Assembly (NCBI GenBank): GCA_944323485.1
Contig: CALUSR010000006.1
Coordinates: 62,001 to 126,000 of the forward strand
Length of the DNA stretch: 64,000 bases
DNA from: Candidatus Gastranaerophilales bacterium
GTDB taxonomy: Bacteria; Cyanobacteriota; Vampirovibrionia; Gastranaerophilales; CAJFVJ01
Reading direction: 5' to 3'
The notes beneath the pieces are model-generated. The model was not told the origin of the DNA. It made no database searches and saw only the letters and a program-made list of their open reading frames with translations. The position numbers and the translations under genes were made by a program. Every line of letters begins with the position of its first letter. Position 1 is the stretch's first letter. Shown in pieces: positions 8,289 through 18,218 of this stretch.

Positions 8289-9140
8289 TTAAGAGAATTG
8301 TTTCACTATATCTCTGACACTAAAATCAACAGGGAGGTTTGCTTGTGATTTTGCTTTAACCTCATTCAGTTTATCTCCGAGGGTAGGTCTTTCCTGTTTA
8401 TAGATTACACCGGTGTAGTAAGTACCGACTTCAAGAACCAGCTGCATGCCGGCTATTCTGTCAGAAAGATTGTGATTTTCCGGTACGGGACGTATTTTTT
8501 CTTTTACAGAGTCATAAGTTATTTTATCGTTATATTGCATACATGGAGAGAGTACATGCACGAAAGAAAAACCTCTATGGCTGATTGCCTGAGTGATTAA
8601 GTCTTTTAACTGAACAACATCTCCTGAAAAACCTCTGGCAACAAATGATGTATTAAATGACAAAGCCATCATAACGGGATTTACCCGTTCTTCTACGGAC
8701 ATATAAGGGCTTACTTTTGTCACAATTTCATGTGAGGTAGGTGAATTCTGACCTTTTGTAAGAGCATAAATTTCGTTATCCATAACAATATAGGTAATGT
8801 TAGGATTCTTTCTTGAGGCATGTATAAAGTGATTTCCCCCTATAGAAAAGCCATCGCCATCACCGCCTACAGTAATTACGTTTATTTTCGGATTTGCCGA
8901 CTTCAGGCCGATAGCAACCGGCAGAGCTCTGCCATGGATGGAATGAAATCCATAGGTACTTGTAAAAAACGGAAATCTGCTGGAACATCCGATACCTGAA
9001 ACTATTGTTGTATCTGCAGGGTTAAGATTTAAGTCTGCCATTGCCCCCATAAGAGCATTCAGCACTGAATAATCTCCGCACCCGGGGCACCATGATGGTT
9101 TTACTGCACTTTTATAATCATTTGGTTTATATTCTGTCAT
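8289..9140 (-). CDS. korB: 2-oxoacid:ferredoxin oxidoreductase, beta (TPP) subunit
   Basis: The 283-residue protein is the thiamine-diphosphate-binding subunit of a 2-oxoacid (probably 2-oxoglutarate) ferredoxin oxidoreductase. CPGCGDYSVLNAL near residues 18-30 and the TPP/Mg motif GDGDGFSIGGNHFIHASRKN near 93-112, followed by MDNEIYALTKGQ, are typical. It lies 12 bases after the fused gamma-alpha gene, so the two form one enzyme. The enzyme exchanges CoA-dependent oxidation of a 2-oxoacid with ferredoxin reduction. Substrate specificity cannot be fixed from sequence alone. Confidence 0.93.
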   Translation of the reverse strand: MTEYKPNDYKSAVKPSWCPGCGDYSVLNALMGAMADLNLNPADTTIVSGIGCSSRFPFFTSTYGFHSIHGRALPVAIGLKSANPKINVITVGGDGDGFSIGGNHFIHASRKNPNITYIVMDNEIYALTKGQNSPTSHEIVTKVSPYMSVEERVNPVMMALSFNTSFVARGFSGDVVQLKDLITQAISHRGFSFVHVLSPCMQYNDKITYDSVKEKIRPVPENHNLSDRIAGMQLVLEVGTYYTGVIYKQERPTLGDKLNEVKAKSQANLPVDFSVRDIVKQFS

Positions 9141-9152
9141 TTTTCAATCCTT

Positions 9153-10958
9153 CTAAAATTTATATTGATGTTCGGTTGTATCATTTGAGAAAGTATATCT
9201 CAATGACTGCTGGCGTATAATCTTATCTATACGGTCATAGACCTCTCTTGCACTCAAAATAGAACCGTCATATTTCAATATTTCGAAAAACTTAATGTCT
9301 TTGTTTATCGAGTTGCATCTGTAAACAAGAGTATGAAGCAACTGAGCAGTATAGTTATGTTCAACAACTATAACTATTTCTTTATCTGCAAGAAAATCCT
9401 GTAGCCATTCCTGCGGAAGCGGATAGAGCGTTCTCGGGTAAAGTGCCTGAATTTTATACCCGCTGTCTTTTGCCATATCAACAGCCTCTAAAACAGCACC
9501 TGTCGTGCTACCCCAGCTGATTATACCTATTTTGGCATCATCAGGTCCGTATTTTTTTGCCGATATAAACTCATGAGTTGCCGTTTCGAGTTTTCTGAAA
9601 CGTTTTTCAACCATCATTTTACGAATTTCAGGATCAGAGGTCGGGTTGCATAACTCGGTATGCTCAAGTCCGGTTGCAACATAAGCTCCGCCTTCATCTC
9701 CCGGGGTAGCTATCGGAGATATACCCGATTTTGTGTTTCTATAACGAACATACAAACCTGCATCTTTTGTTCTGTCATGTTTCAATCTGTTTACGATTTT
9801 CAAAGAATCAAAGTTTATCAAATCAACACATTCACGGCGCTGACCGACAGCAGCATCGGAGAGAAGAATTACTGGCACCTGATACTGTTCCGCATAGTTA
9901 AATGCGTTTATTGTTTGAATAAAACAATCCTGCACATCCATAGGAGCAAGGACTATTTTCGGTCCTTCTCCATGTGTTCCGTAAATAGCCATATTCAAAT
10001 CAGATTGTTCTGATTTTGTCGGAAGCCCCGTACTAGGACCTCCTCGTTGAACATCCACAACAACAAGAGGAATTTCTGACATTGTTGCAAGCCCTATAGC
10101 TTCACTCATAAGTGAAAATCCCGGTCCGCTTGTTGCCGTCATGGCTTTAGTGCCGCCGTAAGAAGCACCTATAGCAGCAGTCACGGAAGCTATTTCATCT
10201 TCACACTGGAGCATAACTCCGCCTACTTTCGGAAGTTCTCTTGCTAACCACTCCATAATTTCTGTAGCGGGAGTAATAGGATACCCTGAATAAAATCGGC
10301 AGCCTGCAACCAATGCTCCCAGAGCAATAGCCTCATTTCCGCTCATAATAAGTTTTTCGCCTGATTTACTCATTGATATATTATTCAAATTATCATGGCG
10401 TTCGAGTTTTGAGGAGGCATATTCATATCCTGCCTCAAAAGCTTTGATATTTGAGTCGATAATTTCTTCAGAATACTTTGCATACCGTCTTCTTATATCA
10501 TTTTTGAACTGTTCTTTCATCGGAATTTGTGAGATAAGACCTGCTATAAGCCCTATAGACACCATATTTTTAGCTTTCACGGAAGCAACATCTTTAGCAA
10601 TGGTGGTAATAGGGACATAGTATTTTATTATCTCCATAAAACTTTCACCTGAAAGTTCGCCTACTTCATCAGAGTCAACAAGAAGAATCCCGCCTGATTT
10701 CAAATGTTTAACGTTGACATCTACGGCTTTTTGATTGAATGCGACAAGCACATCAGAAAAATGCCCCACAGTGTATGTTTTTTCCTGACTAATTCTGAGT
10801 TGAAAAGCACACTGTCCTTCTCCTCTTATTTCTGAGGGAAAAGACCTGTAAGTTGTAACGTAGTATCCCGATCTTGCAGCAGCAAGAGAAAAAATATCTC
10901 CAGAACTGATTACGCCCTGTCCCGCTGTTCCTGCTATTCTGACAATTAATTCATTCAT
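9153..10958 (-). CDS. korA: 2-oxoacid:ferredoxin oxidoreductase, fused gamma-alpha subunit
   Basis: The 601-residue protein fuses the gamma subunit (residues 1-185, starting RIAGTAGQGVISSGDIFSLA) to the alpha subunit (residues about 205-580, starting GNEAIALGALVAGCRFYSGYP). The pyrimidine-binding alpha part includes PITPATEIMEWLARELPK and ATSGPGFSLMSEA. Such gamma-alpha fusions are common in 2-oxoglutarate-type enzymes. No 4Fe-4S ferredoxin-like delta subunit is visible nearby. The beta gene korB follows after 12 bases. It points to an anaerobic, ferredoxin-based central metabolism. Confidence 0.93.
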   Translation of the reverse strand: MNELIVRIAGTAGQGVISSGDIFSLAAARSGYYVTTYRSFPSEIRGEGQCAFQLRISQEKTYTVGHFSDVLVAFNQKAVDVNVKHLKSGGILLVDSDEVGELSGESFMEIIKYYVPITTIAKDVASVKAKNMVSIGLIAGLISQIPMKEQFKNDIRRRYAKYSEEIIDSNIKAFEAGYEYASSKLERHDNLNNISMSKSGEKLIMSGNEAIALGALVAGCRFYSGYPITPATEIMEWLARELPKVGGVMLQCEDEIASVTAAIGASYGGTKAMTATSGPGFSLMSEAIGLATMSEIPLVVVDVQRGGPSTGLPTKSEQSDLNMAIYGTHGEGPKIVLAPMDVQDCFIQTINAFNYAEQYQVPVILLSDAAVGQRRECVDLINFDSLKIVNRLKHDRTKDAGLYVRYRNTKSGISPIATPGDEGGAYVATGLEHTELCNPTSDPEIRKMMVEKRFRKLETATHEFISAKKYGPDDAKIGIISWGSTTGAVLEAVDMAKDSGYKIQALYPRTLYPLPQEWLQDFLADKEIVIVVEHNYTAQLLHTLVYRCNSINKDIKFFEILKYDGSILSAREVYDRIDKIIRQQSLRYTFSNDTTEHQYKF

Positions 10959-11020
10959 TTTAAGTCCTTTAAATTTTTCAAAAACCTAAATACATCACTC
11001 CTAAATTTTATTACCAGAGA

Positions 11021-11446
11021 TTATTTATGGCAAACTTTTTTTAAGACTTCTTCGAAGGAAAATATCGGCTCAAAACTATACCCGCAATTTTCTGCTAACG
11101 AAGCCCCCATGGAGAAAATTTCCTCCTGAGGATATTTCCTGCAAATAGCCGGTCTTGTTGAATGAACCGTACACATGCCCGTATCTTTATCAAGTTTGGA
11201 ACACTCAAATATAAGCCCCATATCATCTTTTCCGATAACTTTCAGATAAGAGTAAAAAAAATGTCCTTTTTTAAGGTTTTCAAATTCTTTTTCCGTTTTT
11301 ATAACATCTTTTGAATGCCTTACATAAATTTTTGTACAACATCTCCCGCAGCAGCTGCAATGCCCTTTTCTAAAATATTTTCTTCCGAGTATTTTTGAAT
11401 AAAATTGCTGTTTAAATTTGTACAAATATTCTTTTATCAATTTCAT
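11021..11446 (-). CDS. YkgJ-type cysteine-cluster protein
   Basis: The 141-residue protein belongs to the YkgJ/UPF0153 family of putative zinc- or iron-chelating proteins. The cysteine signature is visible: C30, C32, C33, C36 and C37 in GHCSCCGRCC, then ECSKLDKDTGMCTVHSTRPA and ICRKYP. Its start overlaps the stop of the TPR gene by four bases (ATGA), implying coupled translation. The cellular function of the family is unknown. Confidence 0.85.
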   Translation of the reverse strand: MKLIKEYLYKFKQQFYSKILGRKYFRKGHCSCCGRCCTKIYVRHSKDVIKTEKEFENLKKGHFFYSYLKVIGKDDMGLIFECSKLDKDTGMCTVHSTRPAICRKYPQEEIFSMGASLAENCGYSFEPIFSFEEVLKKVCHK

Positions 11447-12708
11447 CCGTGCAATCTATGTTCTCTTTTATAATTTATTACCTTATAACATAAATTTATC
11501 ATAGTTCGTGCTTCCTGTTGAAGTTCGTCATTATTTTTTTCAATAACAATAACTTTTCTCAATAATATTGCAGCATCCTCAAATTTTTTATTTTTATAAT
11601 ATTTTTCAGCCTGTTCAAAATATTTCAGGCTGACAGAACTTTCAGGAAACAAGCTGACTTTCATCGCATTGATTTTTTTATCTATCTCAGTATTTTGAGG
11701 ATTAATCATTTTCGCATTCTCATATTCATATAAAGCATCAAAATAATTTCTGTTTGCAAGATGTTTATCCCCTAAAGTTATGTGTGAGTTGGCGCTTCCT
11801 GTTTTGTCTTTTATTTCCTCCGCCCTTTGAGAAACACGCAATACTTCAAAAGTATCTTCTCCTTGTTTCATATCAAGATATCTTTTATAGAAGCAATACG
11901 CATAAGAATATTCTCCTGCTTTATCATAAGCAAGCGCTACATTCCCCGCATTTTCGGCATTTTTCGGGTCAATAATAAAAGCCATATACCAGAATTTCGC
12001 AGCATCCTTATATTCTCCTGCTTTATAACATATTGCCCCCATATTCAAATTGGCATGCAAATGGTTCGGATAAACTTCGAGTACTTTCAAATATGCCTCT
12101 GCCGCAGCACGAAACTTCTGCGCTTTCTGATATTTCAGACCTATATCAAAGTTATAATCAGCCACCTGATGAAGTTTTCTAACTTTGTACAAAATCAGCT
12201 CATAATCCTCTGTCTTTTGATAAACAGAATAATCAAGATATTTTTGATAATAATAGTTTGTTATAAAATTCATGCCCTTTTTTTCATAAGCCATACACAA
12301 ATTGGCAATAATGGAGCAGTCAACAACATCCATTGAATGAGCAATAAGCCAATAACTGATTGCCTCATCATATTTTTGCTCTTTATAAAAAATAGACCCC
12401 AGCATTATATTGGCTTTGATAACAGTCGGATCTTTGACGACCACCTGTTTGAAAATCTTTTTTGCCTCTTCATATTCCTCTTTTGCAAACAAAACATTCC
12501 CGACGTTGCACAACGCTTCCATATTATCGGGATTTCTCTCAAGAACTTCATCAAAAAAGCCCAAAGAAACATCAAATTTCCCGTAGCGAAAAAAACGGAT
12601 TCCAAGATTAAAAATATCCTCCTCCGTATCATTTTCGGATATAAACTTCTCTAACTCCGCTTTAGAAGCATCATCAAGCAAAATAAGTTCTTTTATATGT
12701 TTAGGCAT
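11443..12708 (-). CDS. TPR-repeat protein
   Basis: The 421-residue protein is made almost wholly of tetratricopeptide repeats, for example GIRFFRYGKFDVSLGFFDEV, NPDNMEALCNVGNVLFAKEE, TVIKANIMLGSIFYKEQKYD and HLHANLNMGAICYKAGEYKD. No signal peptide or catalytic domain is seen, so it is probably a cytosolic scaffold. It follows the FlgM-like gene by 13 bases and overlaps the YkgJ-type gene, so these three are one operon, probably extending into korA. Confidence 0.88.
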   Translation of the reverse strand: MPKHIKELILLDDASKAELEKFISENDTEEDIFNLGIRFFRYGKFDVSLGFFDEVLERNPDNMEALCNVGNVLFAKEEYEEAKKIFKQVVVKDPTVIKANIMLGSIFYKEQKYDEAISYWLIAHSMDVVDCSIIANLCMAYEKKGMNFITNYYYQKYLDYSVYQKTEDYELILYKVRKLHQVADYNFDIGLKYQKAQKFRAAAEAYLKVLEVYPNHLHANLNMGAICYKAGEYKDAAKFWYMAFIIDPKNAENAGNVALAYDKAGEYSYAYCFYKRYLDMKQGEDTFEVLRVSQRAEEIKDKTGSANSHITLGDKHLANRNYFDALYEYENAKMINPQNTEIDKKINAMKVSLFPESSVSLKYFEQAEKYYKNKKFEDAAILLRKVIVIEKNNDELQQEARTMINLCYKVINYKREHRLHG

Positions 12709-12721
12709 TTTTATCTATGTT

Positions 12722-13072
12722 CTAAAACAACATACTCAAAAAATCATCATCATTAGCCAGTACATCAGCTAAAGTTTTTTCATCTATTTCAAAGTTATTA
12801 TTTTCTATTAAGTCTTTTATCTCGTCAGCTTTTGAATTTGATGATGTCTCATCAATCTTCAGCATATTCAAAACAATATCTTTGTATTTTCTGATTTCCT
12901 GCTCTTGCTCATATTTAGCAATAGCATCATCTGAAATCTCCGTTTGATCCAACAGGTCTGTACGATTATTGTATGCCTGCTTCAGAGCATTTGATGATAA
13001 CTGAACAATCTTTGATCTTGCTTGTATGGAGGAATTATTCAATATCCCGTCATTATTTATATTATCAAACAT
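12722..13072 (-). CDS. small FlgM-like protein (tentative anti-sigma factor)
   Basis: The 116-residue acidic protein has an internal DQTEISDDAIAKYEQEQEIR stretch and a C-terminal SKADEIKDLIENNNFEIDEK followed by TLADVLAND. This layout (xEISxxA, then KxxxIKxxIxxxxxxIDxxxLAxxL) resembles FlgM, the anti-sigma-28 factor of flagellar regulons. No FliA gene is in the window. The resemblance is by eye and short, so the call is tentative. It is first in an operon with the TPR gene. A TATAAT box lies at 13107-13112 on the minus strand. Confidence 0.75.
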   Translation of the reverse strand: MFDNINNDGILNNSSIQARSKIVQLSSNALKQAYNNRTDLLDQTEISDDAIAKYEQEQEIRKYKDIVLNMLKIDETSSNSKADEIKDLIENNNFEIDEKTLADVLANDDDFLSMLF

Positions 13073-13449
13073 AAGGCATATACTCCCAACGGTCCTCTAT
13101 AAATATATTATATCCTTATGCAATGTTTTATATCTACCGTTGGATTAATAAAAATATAATCCATATGGTTTATATTTAACAATGATTAACAAAATTTTAC
13201 ATTTAATTTTTTATACATAATATATATTTTATAAATATTAAATATAAACTAAAGATAGATATACTATATTTTTTGAAAACATTCATCAATTTCGTCCAAA
13301 AAGTTTAAGAAATAAATCATTTATTATTGTTTTTATATATATACAGAGACTTTCATAAAAGATTTTTTCTTATTCTCAAGGGGGTTATAGATTAGGTTAA
13401 GGGAAGTGTAGTATGTGTAATAATGAGGCATCAAGCCTCTTTTTTTTAC
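13073..13449. other. intergenic region with possible plus-strand small RNA
   Basis: These 377 bases lie between the start of the FlgM-like gene and the end of uvrA. The left part is very AT-rich and holds the TATAAT box (13107-13112, minus) for the FlgM-like gene. The right part ends in a plus-strand terminator (13425-13447), although no plus-strand gene precedes it. A short RNA from about 13350 is possible; no good -35/-10 pair was found. Confidence 0.4.
13425..13447 (+). terminator. orphan intrinsic terminator on plus strand
   Basis: GAGGC (13425-13429) pairs with GCCTC (13435-13439) around ATCAA and is followed directly by eight T. The minus-strand reading has no U-tract after the stem (ATTATT), so it is not a good uvrA terminator. 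The T run touches the uvrA stop codon at 13450. Confidence 0.6.
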
Positions 13450-16296
13450 CTATTTTTTCAACATTTTTTTCAAATACATCCCGGTATAAGACCCATTATG
13501 AAGAGCCACATCTTCTGGAGTGCCTTCTGCAATTATCTGTCCTCCATGTTCGCCGCCGTCAGGTCCAAGGTCAATTATCCAATCCGCTGTTTTTATTAAA
13601 TCAAGATTATGCTCAATAACAACAATCGTATTCCCGAGATCAGCCAGTTTTTGCAAAATTTCAATCAATTTGTTCAAATCCTCCCAGTGAAGACCGACTG
13701 ATGGTTCATCAAGGAGATAAAGTGTTTTGCCGGTATTTCTTTTGTTCAATTCTGATGCCAGTTTTACACGCTGAGCCTCTCCGCCTGAAAGTGTTGTTGC
13801 GCTCTGACCGAGTTTTATATAATCAAGTCCGACATCATAAAGAGTTTGCAGTTTTGTCTTTATCTTCGGTATGTTCTCAAAAAACTCAAGAGCCTCTTCT
13901 ACTGTCATATCAAGGACATCATAGATTGATTTGCCTTTGTATTTAACCTCAAGAGTTTCCCTGTTGTATCTTTTACCATGACATACTTCACATGGAACAT
14001 ACACATCAGGAAGAAAGTTCATCTCAATCTTGATAATCCCGTCGCCTGAGCAGGCTTCGCATCGACCGCCTTTTACGTTAAAGCTGAATCTTCCGGGTTG
14101 ATATCCTCTGATTTTTGCCTCATTTGTCTTGGAGAACAACTCTCTGATAGGGTCAAACACTCCCGTATAAGTTGCAGGATTGCTGCGTGGAGTTCTTCCT
14201 ATCGGAGATTGGTCTATATCGATAATTTTATCAATATTCTCAAGTCCTGTTATACTGTCTACGCCGTAAGGTTTTGGAGTATTCTTGCGAAGTTTGTGAA
14301 TTACATATTTATCAAGAACATCGAAGACAAGAGAAGACTTTCCTGACCCGCTTACACCTGTTACACAAACAATTTTTCCGAGGGGGATGACAACATCAAG
14401 ATTCTTGAGATTATTCAAAAATGCATTCTTGATTGTGATAACTTCCCCGTTTCCTTCTCTTCTTTTTCTCGGTACTTCAATTTTTCTGCGTCCGCTGAGA
14501 TAAGCTCCCGTAAGAGAATTTTCAGACTGTTTAATCTCTTCAAGAGTACCTGCAGCAACTACATGCCCGCCATGAAGACCTGCTTTAGGACCTATATCAA
14601 CAATATAGTCGGCTTTCTCCATTGTTTCTTCGTCATGTTCGACAACAATCAAAGTGTTTCCGAGATTACGCAGCTTTATCAAAGTATTAATTAATTTTTC
14701 ATTATTCACCTGATGAAGACCTATACTTGGTTCATCAAGAACGTATAAAACACCGCTGAGTCCCGAGCCGATTTGCGTAGCAAGTCTTATTCTCTGAGCT
14801 TCGCCGCCGGAGAGCGTGTTTGAACTCCTTGCAAGCGTAAGATATCCCAATCCGACATCAATTAAGAATTTCAGGCGTTCTCTTATTTCCTCAAGAAGTT
14901 TCTTCACTATCTTCATTTGATAGTCATTAAGAAGAAGAAACAACGAAGAAATAAACTCATACGCTTTCTCAACAGACATCGAACATACATCATAAATTGA
15001 CTTGTCCTGAATGGTGACAGCAAGCACAAACGGTTTCAACCTGGCACCACCGCAGGCGCTGCATGGGATAGCTGTCATATATTTTTCGACTTCTCCTCTG
15101 ATGAGGTCTGATGTCGACGAATCATAGCGGGCACGTATCATGGGAATTACACCCTTGAACGGAGCTCTATAAGTTTTCATATAACGGTTTTTAAAATCAG
15201 GATATGTCAAATCTATCTTCTTTGCTCCATTTCCATAGAGAATAATTTTCTTATGCTCTTCGCTTAAGTTTTTGAACGGAGCATTCATATCAATTCCATA
15301 ATGGAGTGCAACAGAAGTCAAAAGACTTTCATAATACGAGTTCCCTGTTTTTGCCCACGGATAAATAGCCCCCTGTTTCAAAGACTTTTCTTCATCAGGA
15401 ATAATCAGATGAGGATTTATCTCAAAATGAGCACCGAGCCCGGAGCACATCTCGCAAGCGCCATAAGGATTATTAAAGCTGAACATCCTCGGTTCGAGTT
15501 CATCAAAACTCAAATTGCAATCAGCGCAGGCAAGTTTTTCAGAAAAAGTTATCTCTTTGTTATTCAACAAATCAAGAATCATCAATCCGTCAGAGCGCTT
15601 GAGAGCAATCTGCACACTATCCGCTATTCTTGATTTTGCATCAGGTTTTATTACAATTCTGTCAACAATTATTTCAATATCATGTTTTTGAGTTTTGGTG
15701 AGTTTTATCTCATCTTCGTCCAGATTATAAACCTCTCCGTCAACTCTCACACGAATAAATCCTTCCTGTTTCAGTTCATTAAACAAAGAAGAATACTCGC
15801 CTTTTTTACCTCTCACAACAGGTGATAAAATCTGCGCCCTTGTTCCTTCATCATATTTAAGGATGCTGTCAACAATTTCATCAACTGTCTGAGGTTTGAT
15901 TTCTCTTCCGCATTGAGGACAATGGGGTATGCCTATTCTTGCAAACAAAAGACGAAGGTGGTCATAAATTTCAGTAACAGTTCCAACGGTAGAACGAGGG
16001 TTATGGCTTGTTGATTTCTGGTCAATCGAAATGGCAGGGCTCAGACCTTCGATGTTTTCAACATCAGGTTTGTCAAACTGACCCAAAAACTGTCTTGCAT
16101 AAGTGTTAAGACTCTCAACATAACGTCTTTGCCCCTCGGCAAAGATTGTATCAAAAGCAAGAGAACTTTTTCCTGAACCGCTTACTCCCGTAAAAACAAC
16201 AAGTTTATTCTTCGGAATTTTAACACTTACATTTTTCAAATTGTGCTGTTTTGCGCCGCGGACAAATATAAAATCGTTATCGAAACTATTTTGCAT
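13450..16296 (-). CDS. uvrA: excinuclease ABC subunit A
   Basis: This 948-residue DNA-damage sensor is UvrA, which loads UvrB in nucleotide excision repair. Both ATPase halves are complete: [20 protein letters not shown] near the start, [38 protein letters not shown], and [15 protein letters not shown]. Zinc modules are seen as CPQC, CADC...CEMC and CEACSGDG...[10 protein letters not shown]. An in-frame ATG at 16326 lies inside the probable promoter, whereas the ATG at 16296 has AGAGGA six bases upstream, so the latter is chosen. Confidence 0.97.
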   Translation of the reverse strand: MQNSFDNDFIFVRGAKQHNLKNVSVKIPKNKLVVFTGVSGSGKSSLAFDTIFAEGQRRYVESLNTYARQFLGQFDKPDVENIEGLSPAISIDQKSTSHNPRSTVGTVTEIYDHLRLLFARIGIPHCPQCGREIKPQTVDEIVDSILKYDEGTRAQILSPVVRGKKGEYSSLFNELKQEGFIRVRVDGEVYNLDEDEIKLTKTQKHDIEIIVDRIVIKPDAKSRIADSVQIALKRSDGLMILDLLNNKEITFSEKLACADCNLSFDELEPRMFSFNNPYGACEMCSGLGAHFEINPHLIIPDEEKSLKQGAIYPWAKTGNSYYESLLTSVALHYGIDMNAPFKNLSEEHKKIILYGNGAKKIDLTYPDFKNRYMKTYRAPFKGVIPMIRARYDSSTSDLIRGEVEKYMTAIPCSACGGARLKPFVLAVTIQDKSIYDVCSMSVEKAYEFISSLFLLLNDYQMKIVKKLLEEIRERLKFLIDVGLGYLTLARSSNTLSGGEAQRIRLATQIGSGLSGVLYVLDEPSIGLHQVNNEKLINTLIKLRNLGNTLIVVEHDEETMEKADYIVDIGPKAGLHGGHVVAAGTLEEIKQSENSLTGAYLSGRRKIEVPRKRREGNGEVITIKNAFLNNLKNLDVVIPLGKIVCVTGVSGSGKSSLVFDVLDKYVIHKLRKNTPKPYGVDSITGLENIDKIIDIDQSPIGRTPRSNPATYTGVFDPIRELFSKTNEAKIRGYQPGRFSFNVKGGRCEACSGDGIIKIEMNFLPDVYVPCEVCHGKRYNRETLEVKYKGKSIYDVLDMTVEEALEFFENIPKIKTKLQTLYDVGLDYIKLGQSATTLSGGEAQRVKLASELNKRNTGKTLYLLDEPSVGLHWEDLNKLIEILQKLADLGNTIVVIEHNLDLIKTADWIIDLGPDGGEHGGQIIAEGTPEDVALHNGSYTGMYLKKMLKK

Positions 16297-16317
16297 ACAC
16301 ATTCCTCTTTCAAGAAC

Positions 16318-16346
16318 ATTATGCAATAAATAAATTTCAACATCAA
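16318..16346 (-). promoter_or_regulatory. candidate sigma-70 promoter for uvrA
   Basis: On the minus strand TTGATG (16341-16346), 17 bases, then CATAAT (16318-16323). Transcription would start near 16311, between the two possible start codons, and supports the downstream ATG at 16296. Confidence 0.6.
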
Positions 16347-16360
16347 TTTAATAACTCAAA

Positions 16361-16392
16361 AACGCAAAAAGGGACTCATAAGAGTCCCTTTT
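16361..16392 (-). terminator. intrinsic terminator after the microprotein gene
   Basis: Perfect 7-bp stem GGGACTC/GAGTCCC (16371-16388, loop of 4), extended by A-T pairs. The minus-strand tail reads TTTTTGCGTTTTT. It separates the microprotein gene from uvrA; on the plus strand the tail is TTTTG, so it could be weakly bidirectional. Confidence 0.75.
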
Positions 16393-16412
16393 GTCCATTT
16401 GCGCCTACGTCT

Positions 16413-16511
16413 CTAATGATGACCGGCCTGTTCCATCATGCTAGGAACATAAACAAACATTACATAAACCAGAAAACCAGCGATAATTGAATTTACAGTA
16501 ACCTCTAACAT
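16413..16511 (-). CDS. 32-residue single-span membrane microprotein
   Basis: An ATG at 16511 with GGAG seven bases upstream opens a 32-codon frame: MLEVTVNSIIAGFLVYVMFV followed by YVPSMMEQAGHH. Residues about 7-24 form one hydrophobic helix, and the C-terminus ends in two histidines. It has its own terminator (16361-16392), and no other gene shares the transcript. I do not recognise it. The size and topology resemble accessory subunits of respiratory or photosynthetic complexes, but this is analogy only. Confidence 0.6.
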   Translation of the reverse strand: MLEVTVNSIIAGFLVYVMFVYVPSMMEQAGHH

Positions 16512-16782
16512 AACGCGACTCCTTAATTTATAACTCAAACTCATTTTCTATTTGGATACTATTTATATTCCACATGAATGCATTTTTTAAACATATTTCG
16601 ACATAAATCTACATATAGAAAAAAGCCTAGAAACACAAAGAATTCAGAGGATTTTTCCACAATAAATATTTATAAAATTTTGCATACTAAACATATATAT
16701 ATAATGTTTTTATTTTAAAAATTTGAAATTTTCAAAAATGAATGCATAATACTAATATATCTCTTTTAAAGGCAGGTTAGAT

Positions 16783-17118
16783 ATGAACGGTTCAGATATT
16801 ATCAAATTATTTTTTTCAAAAATGAAATGCTCAAACTGTGACCACTTTTTCAACGAAGAGGACATAACCATTTTGAGAGATGAAGGTGATTATATCGTCG
16901 CAAGAATTTATTGCAGCCGCTGTGGAAAAAACGTGGGAATAGCACTGCTCGGGCTTGACCGTGAAATGATGAAAAAAACGCTTGAAGCCTCGGATACAGA
17001 AAGTATCAGCGGGATAAAAGAACCTATCACTTATGATGACGTTATAGACGCCCATGCGTTCTTTTCTTCTCTCGGCGATGACTGGACAAAGTTTATCCCC
17101 CAGGAATACAAGAACTAA
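16783..17118 (+). CDS. unknown protein with zinc-ribbon-like cysteines
   Basis: The 111-residue product has two CxxC pairs, C16/C19 (KCSNCDHFF) and C44/C47 (YCSRCGKN), which should bind one zinc. The rest is acidic, with no membrane segment. I do not recognise a family. A weak AGG-type ribosome site precedes the ATG. Its last 26 bases overlap the end of the convergent radical SAM gene on the other strand. Confidence 0.72.
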   Translation: MNGSDIIKLFFSKMKCSNCDHFFNEEDITILRDEGDYIVARIYCSRCGKNVGIALLGLDREMMKKTLEASDTESISGIKEPITYDDVIDAHAFFSSLGDDWTKFIPQEYKN

Positions 17119-18034
17119 AATTCTTCCCCTGATATGATTCCCTTTTTTCAAGTTCATCATCGATAGCAGTAAGAACTTCAAATTTATCACTCAACCATCT
17201 TGGAGCAACAAGAATTTTCTTGAGCCCGTTTCCTGCAAGACGGTGAATGGTCATCGAAGGGGGAAGCTCCTCAAGAAAGTCGCATACAACTTCGACATAT
17301 TCATTTTTTGAGAGAAGGCTTATTTCGTTGTTGTTGTACATCTGTTCGAGCTTCGTGTTTTTCAGTACGCATAAAAGATGGATTTTAACACCGTCAACGC
17401 CGAGAGAAGCAAGCAATCTGGCAGTATTCAGTGCATCTTTGTTTGTTTCATTCGGCAAACCTAGAATAACATGAGCACAAATTTTTATACCTTTGTTCTT
17501 TGTCATCTCAACAGCATGGATAAAGTCCTTAACCGTATGACCTCTGTTTATAAACCTGAGAGTTTCATCATTTGAGGACTGAAGTCCATACTCTATCCAG
17601 GTTTCATAATCTTTTGAATAAGACAAGATAAGGGAAATTTTATCTTCATCAACACAGTCAGGACGGGTTCCGATTGAAATACCGACAACATCCTCATGAG
17701 AAAGAGCCTGAGAATATACCTTTTCAAGATGTTCTATACTTCCGTATGTATTTGTATATGCCTGAAGATAAGATATAAACTTTTGTGCCCCGAAACGCTT
17801 TCTCTGGTTTTCTATTCCAATATGCAATTGTTCCTTTATTGATAGTTTGTTGTCATGAGCACAGGAAAAAGAACCTGACGCATCACAGAAAATACACCCG
17901 CCCGATGAAATAGCCCCATCCCTGTTCGGACAGCTAAAACCGGCATCAAGAGTAACCTTGTAGACTTTTTGTCCAAAGAGTTCTTTCAGATACCGGCTGT
18001 ATTGATAATATCTTTTTTCTTCAGGAGCGCTCAT
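17093..18034 (-). CDS. YhcC-type radical SAM protein (TIGR01212 family)
   Basis: The 313-residue protein has the family start RYLKELFGQKVYKVTLDAGF, then SCPNRDGAISSGGCIFCDAS; the cysteines hold a 4Fe-4S cluster in the CxxxxxxxxxxCxxC spacing typical of YhcC/Elp3-like members. Further matches are GISIGTRPDC and EYGLQSSNDETLRFINRGH. The substrate is not established here. It follows a small zinc-ribbon gene by three bases, so the two are one operon. Confidence 0.9.
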   Translation of the reverse strand: MSAPEEKRYYQYSRYLKELFGQKVYKVTLDAGFSCPNRDGAISSGGCIFCDASGSFSCAHDNKLSIKEQLHIGIENQRKRFGAQKFISYLQAYTNTYGSIEHLEKVYSQALSHEDVVGISIGTRPDCVDEDKISLILSYSKDYETWIEYGLQSSNDETLRFINRGHTVKDFIHAVEMTKNKGIKICAHVILGLPNETNKDALNTARLLASLGVDGVKIHLLCVLKNTKLEQMYNNNEISLLSKNEYVEVVCDFLEELPPSMTIHRLAGNGLKKILVAPRWLSDKFEVLTAIDDELEKRESYQGKNFSSCIPGG

Positions 18035-18037
18035 TAA

Positions 18038-18205
18038 TTAATTATCTGAATCATCAGCTTTTGGTGGATAGAGGTAGTGTTCACCGCATTTAGGACAGAC
18101 AACTTCCTGTTGTTTGCCATCTTCGAGCTGAGCAACCTCAAAAAGAGTTTTGCATCCCGATTGTACACATCTGATAGCCCATGTAGGTCTTATAATTCTA
18201 GCCAT
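18038..18205 (-). CDS. 55-residue zinc-ribbon protein
   Basis: A short frame from ATG 18205 encodes MARIIRPTWAIRCVQSGCKT with a second pair, VVCPKCGEHYLYPP. The four cysteines (C13, C18, C37, C40) suggest a zinc ribbon. It is immediately upstream of the YhcC-type gene (three bases), so it is probably cotranscribed with it. Function unknown. Confidence 0.8.
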   Translation of the reverse strand: MARIIRPTWAIRCVQSGCKTLFEVAQLEDGKQQEVVCPKCGEHYLYPPKADDSDN

Positions 18206-18218
18206 AGTTAACCTCAAA

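Noticed and set aside
16297-16326. Longer uvrA start
   Set aside because: The ATG at 16326 overlaps the probable promoter, and the AGAGGA site fits only the ATG at 16296.
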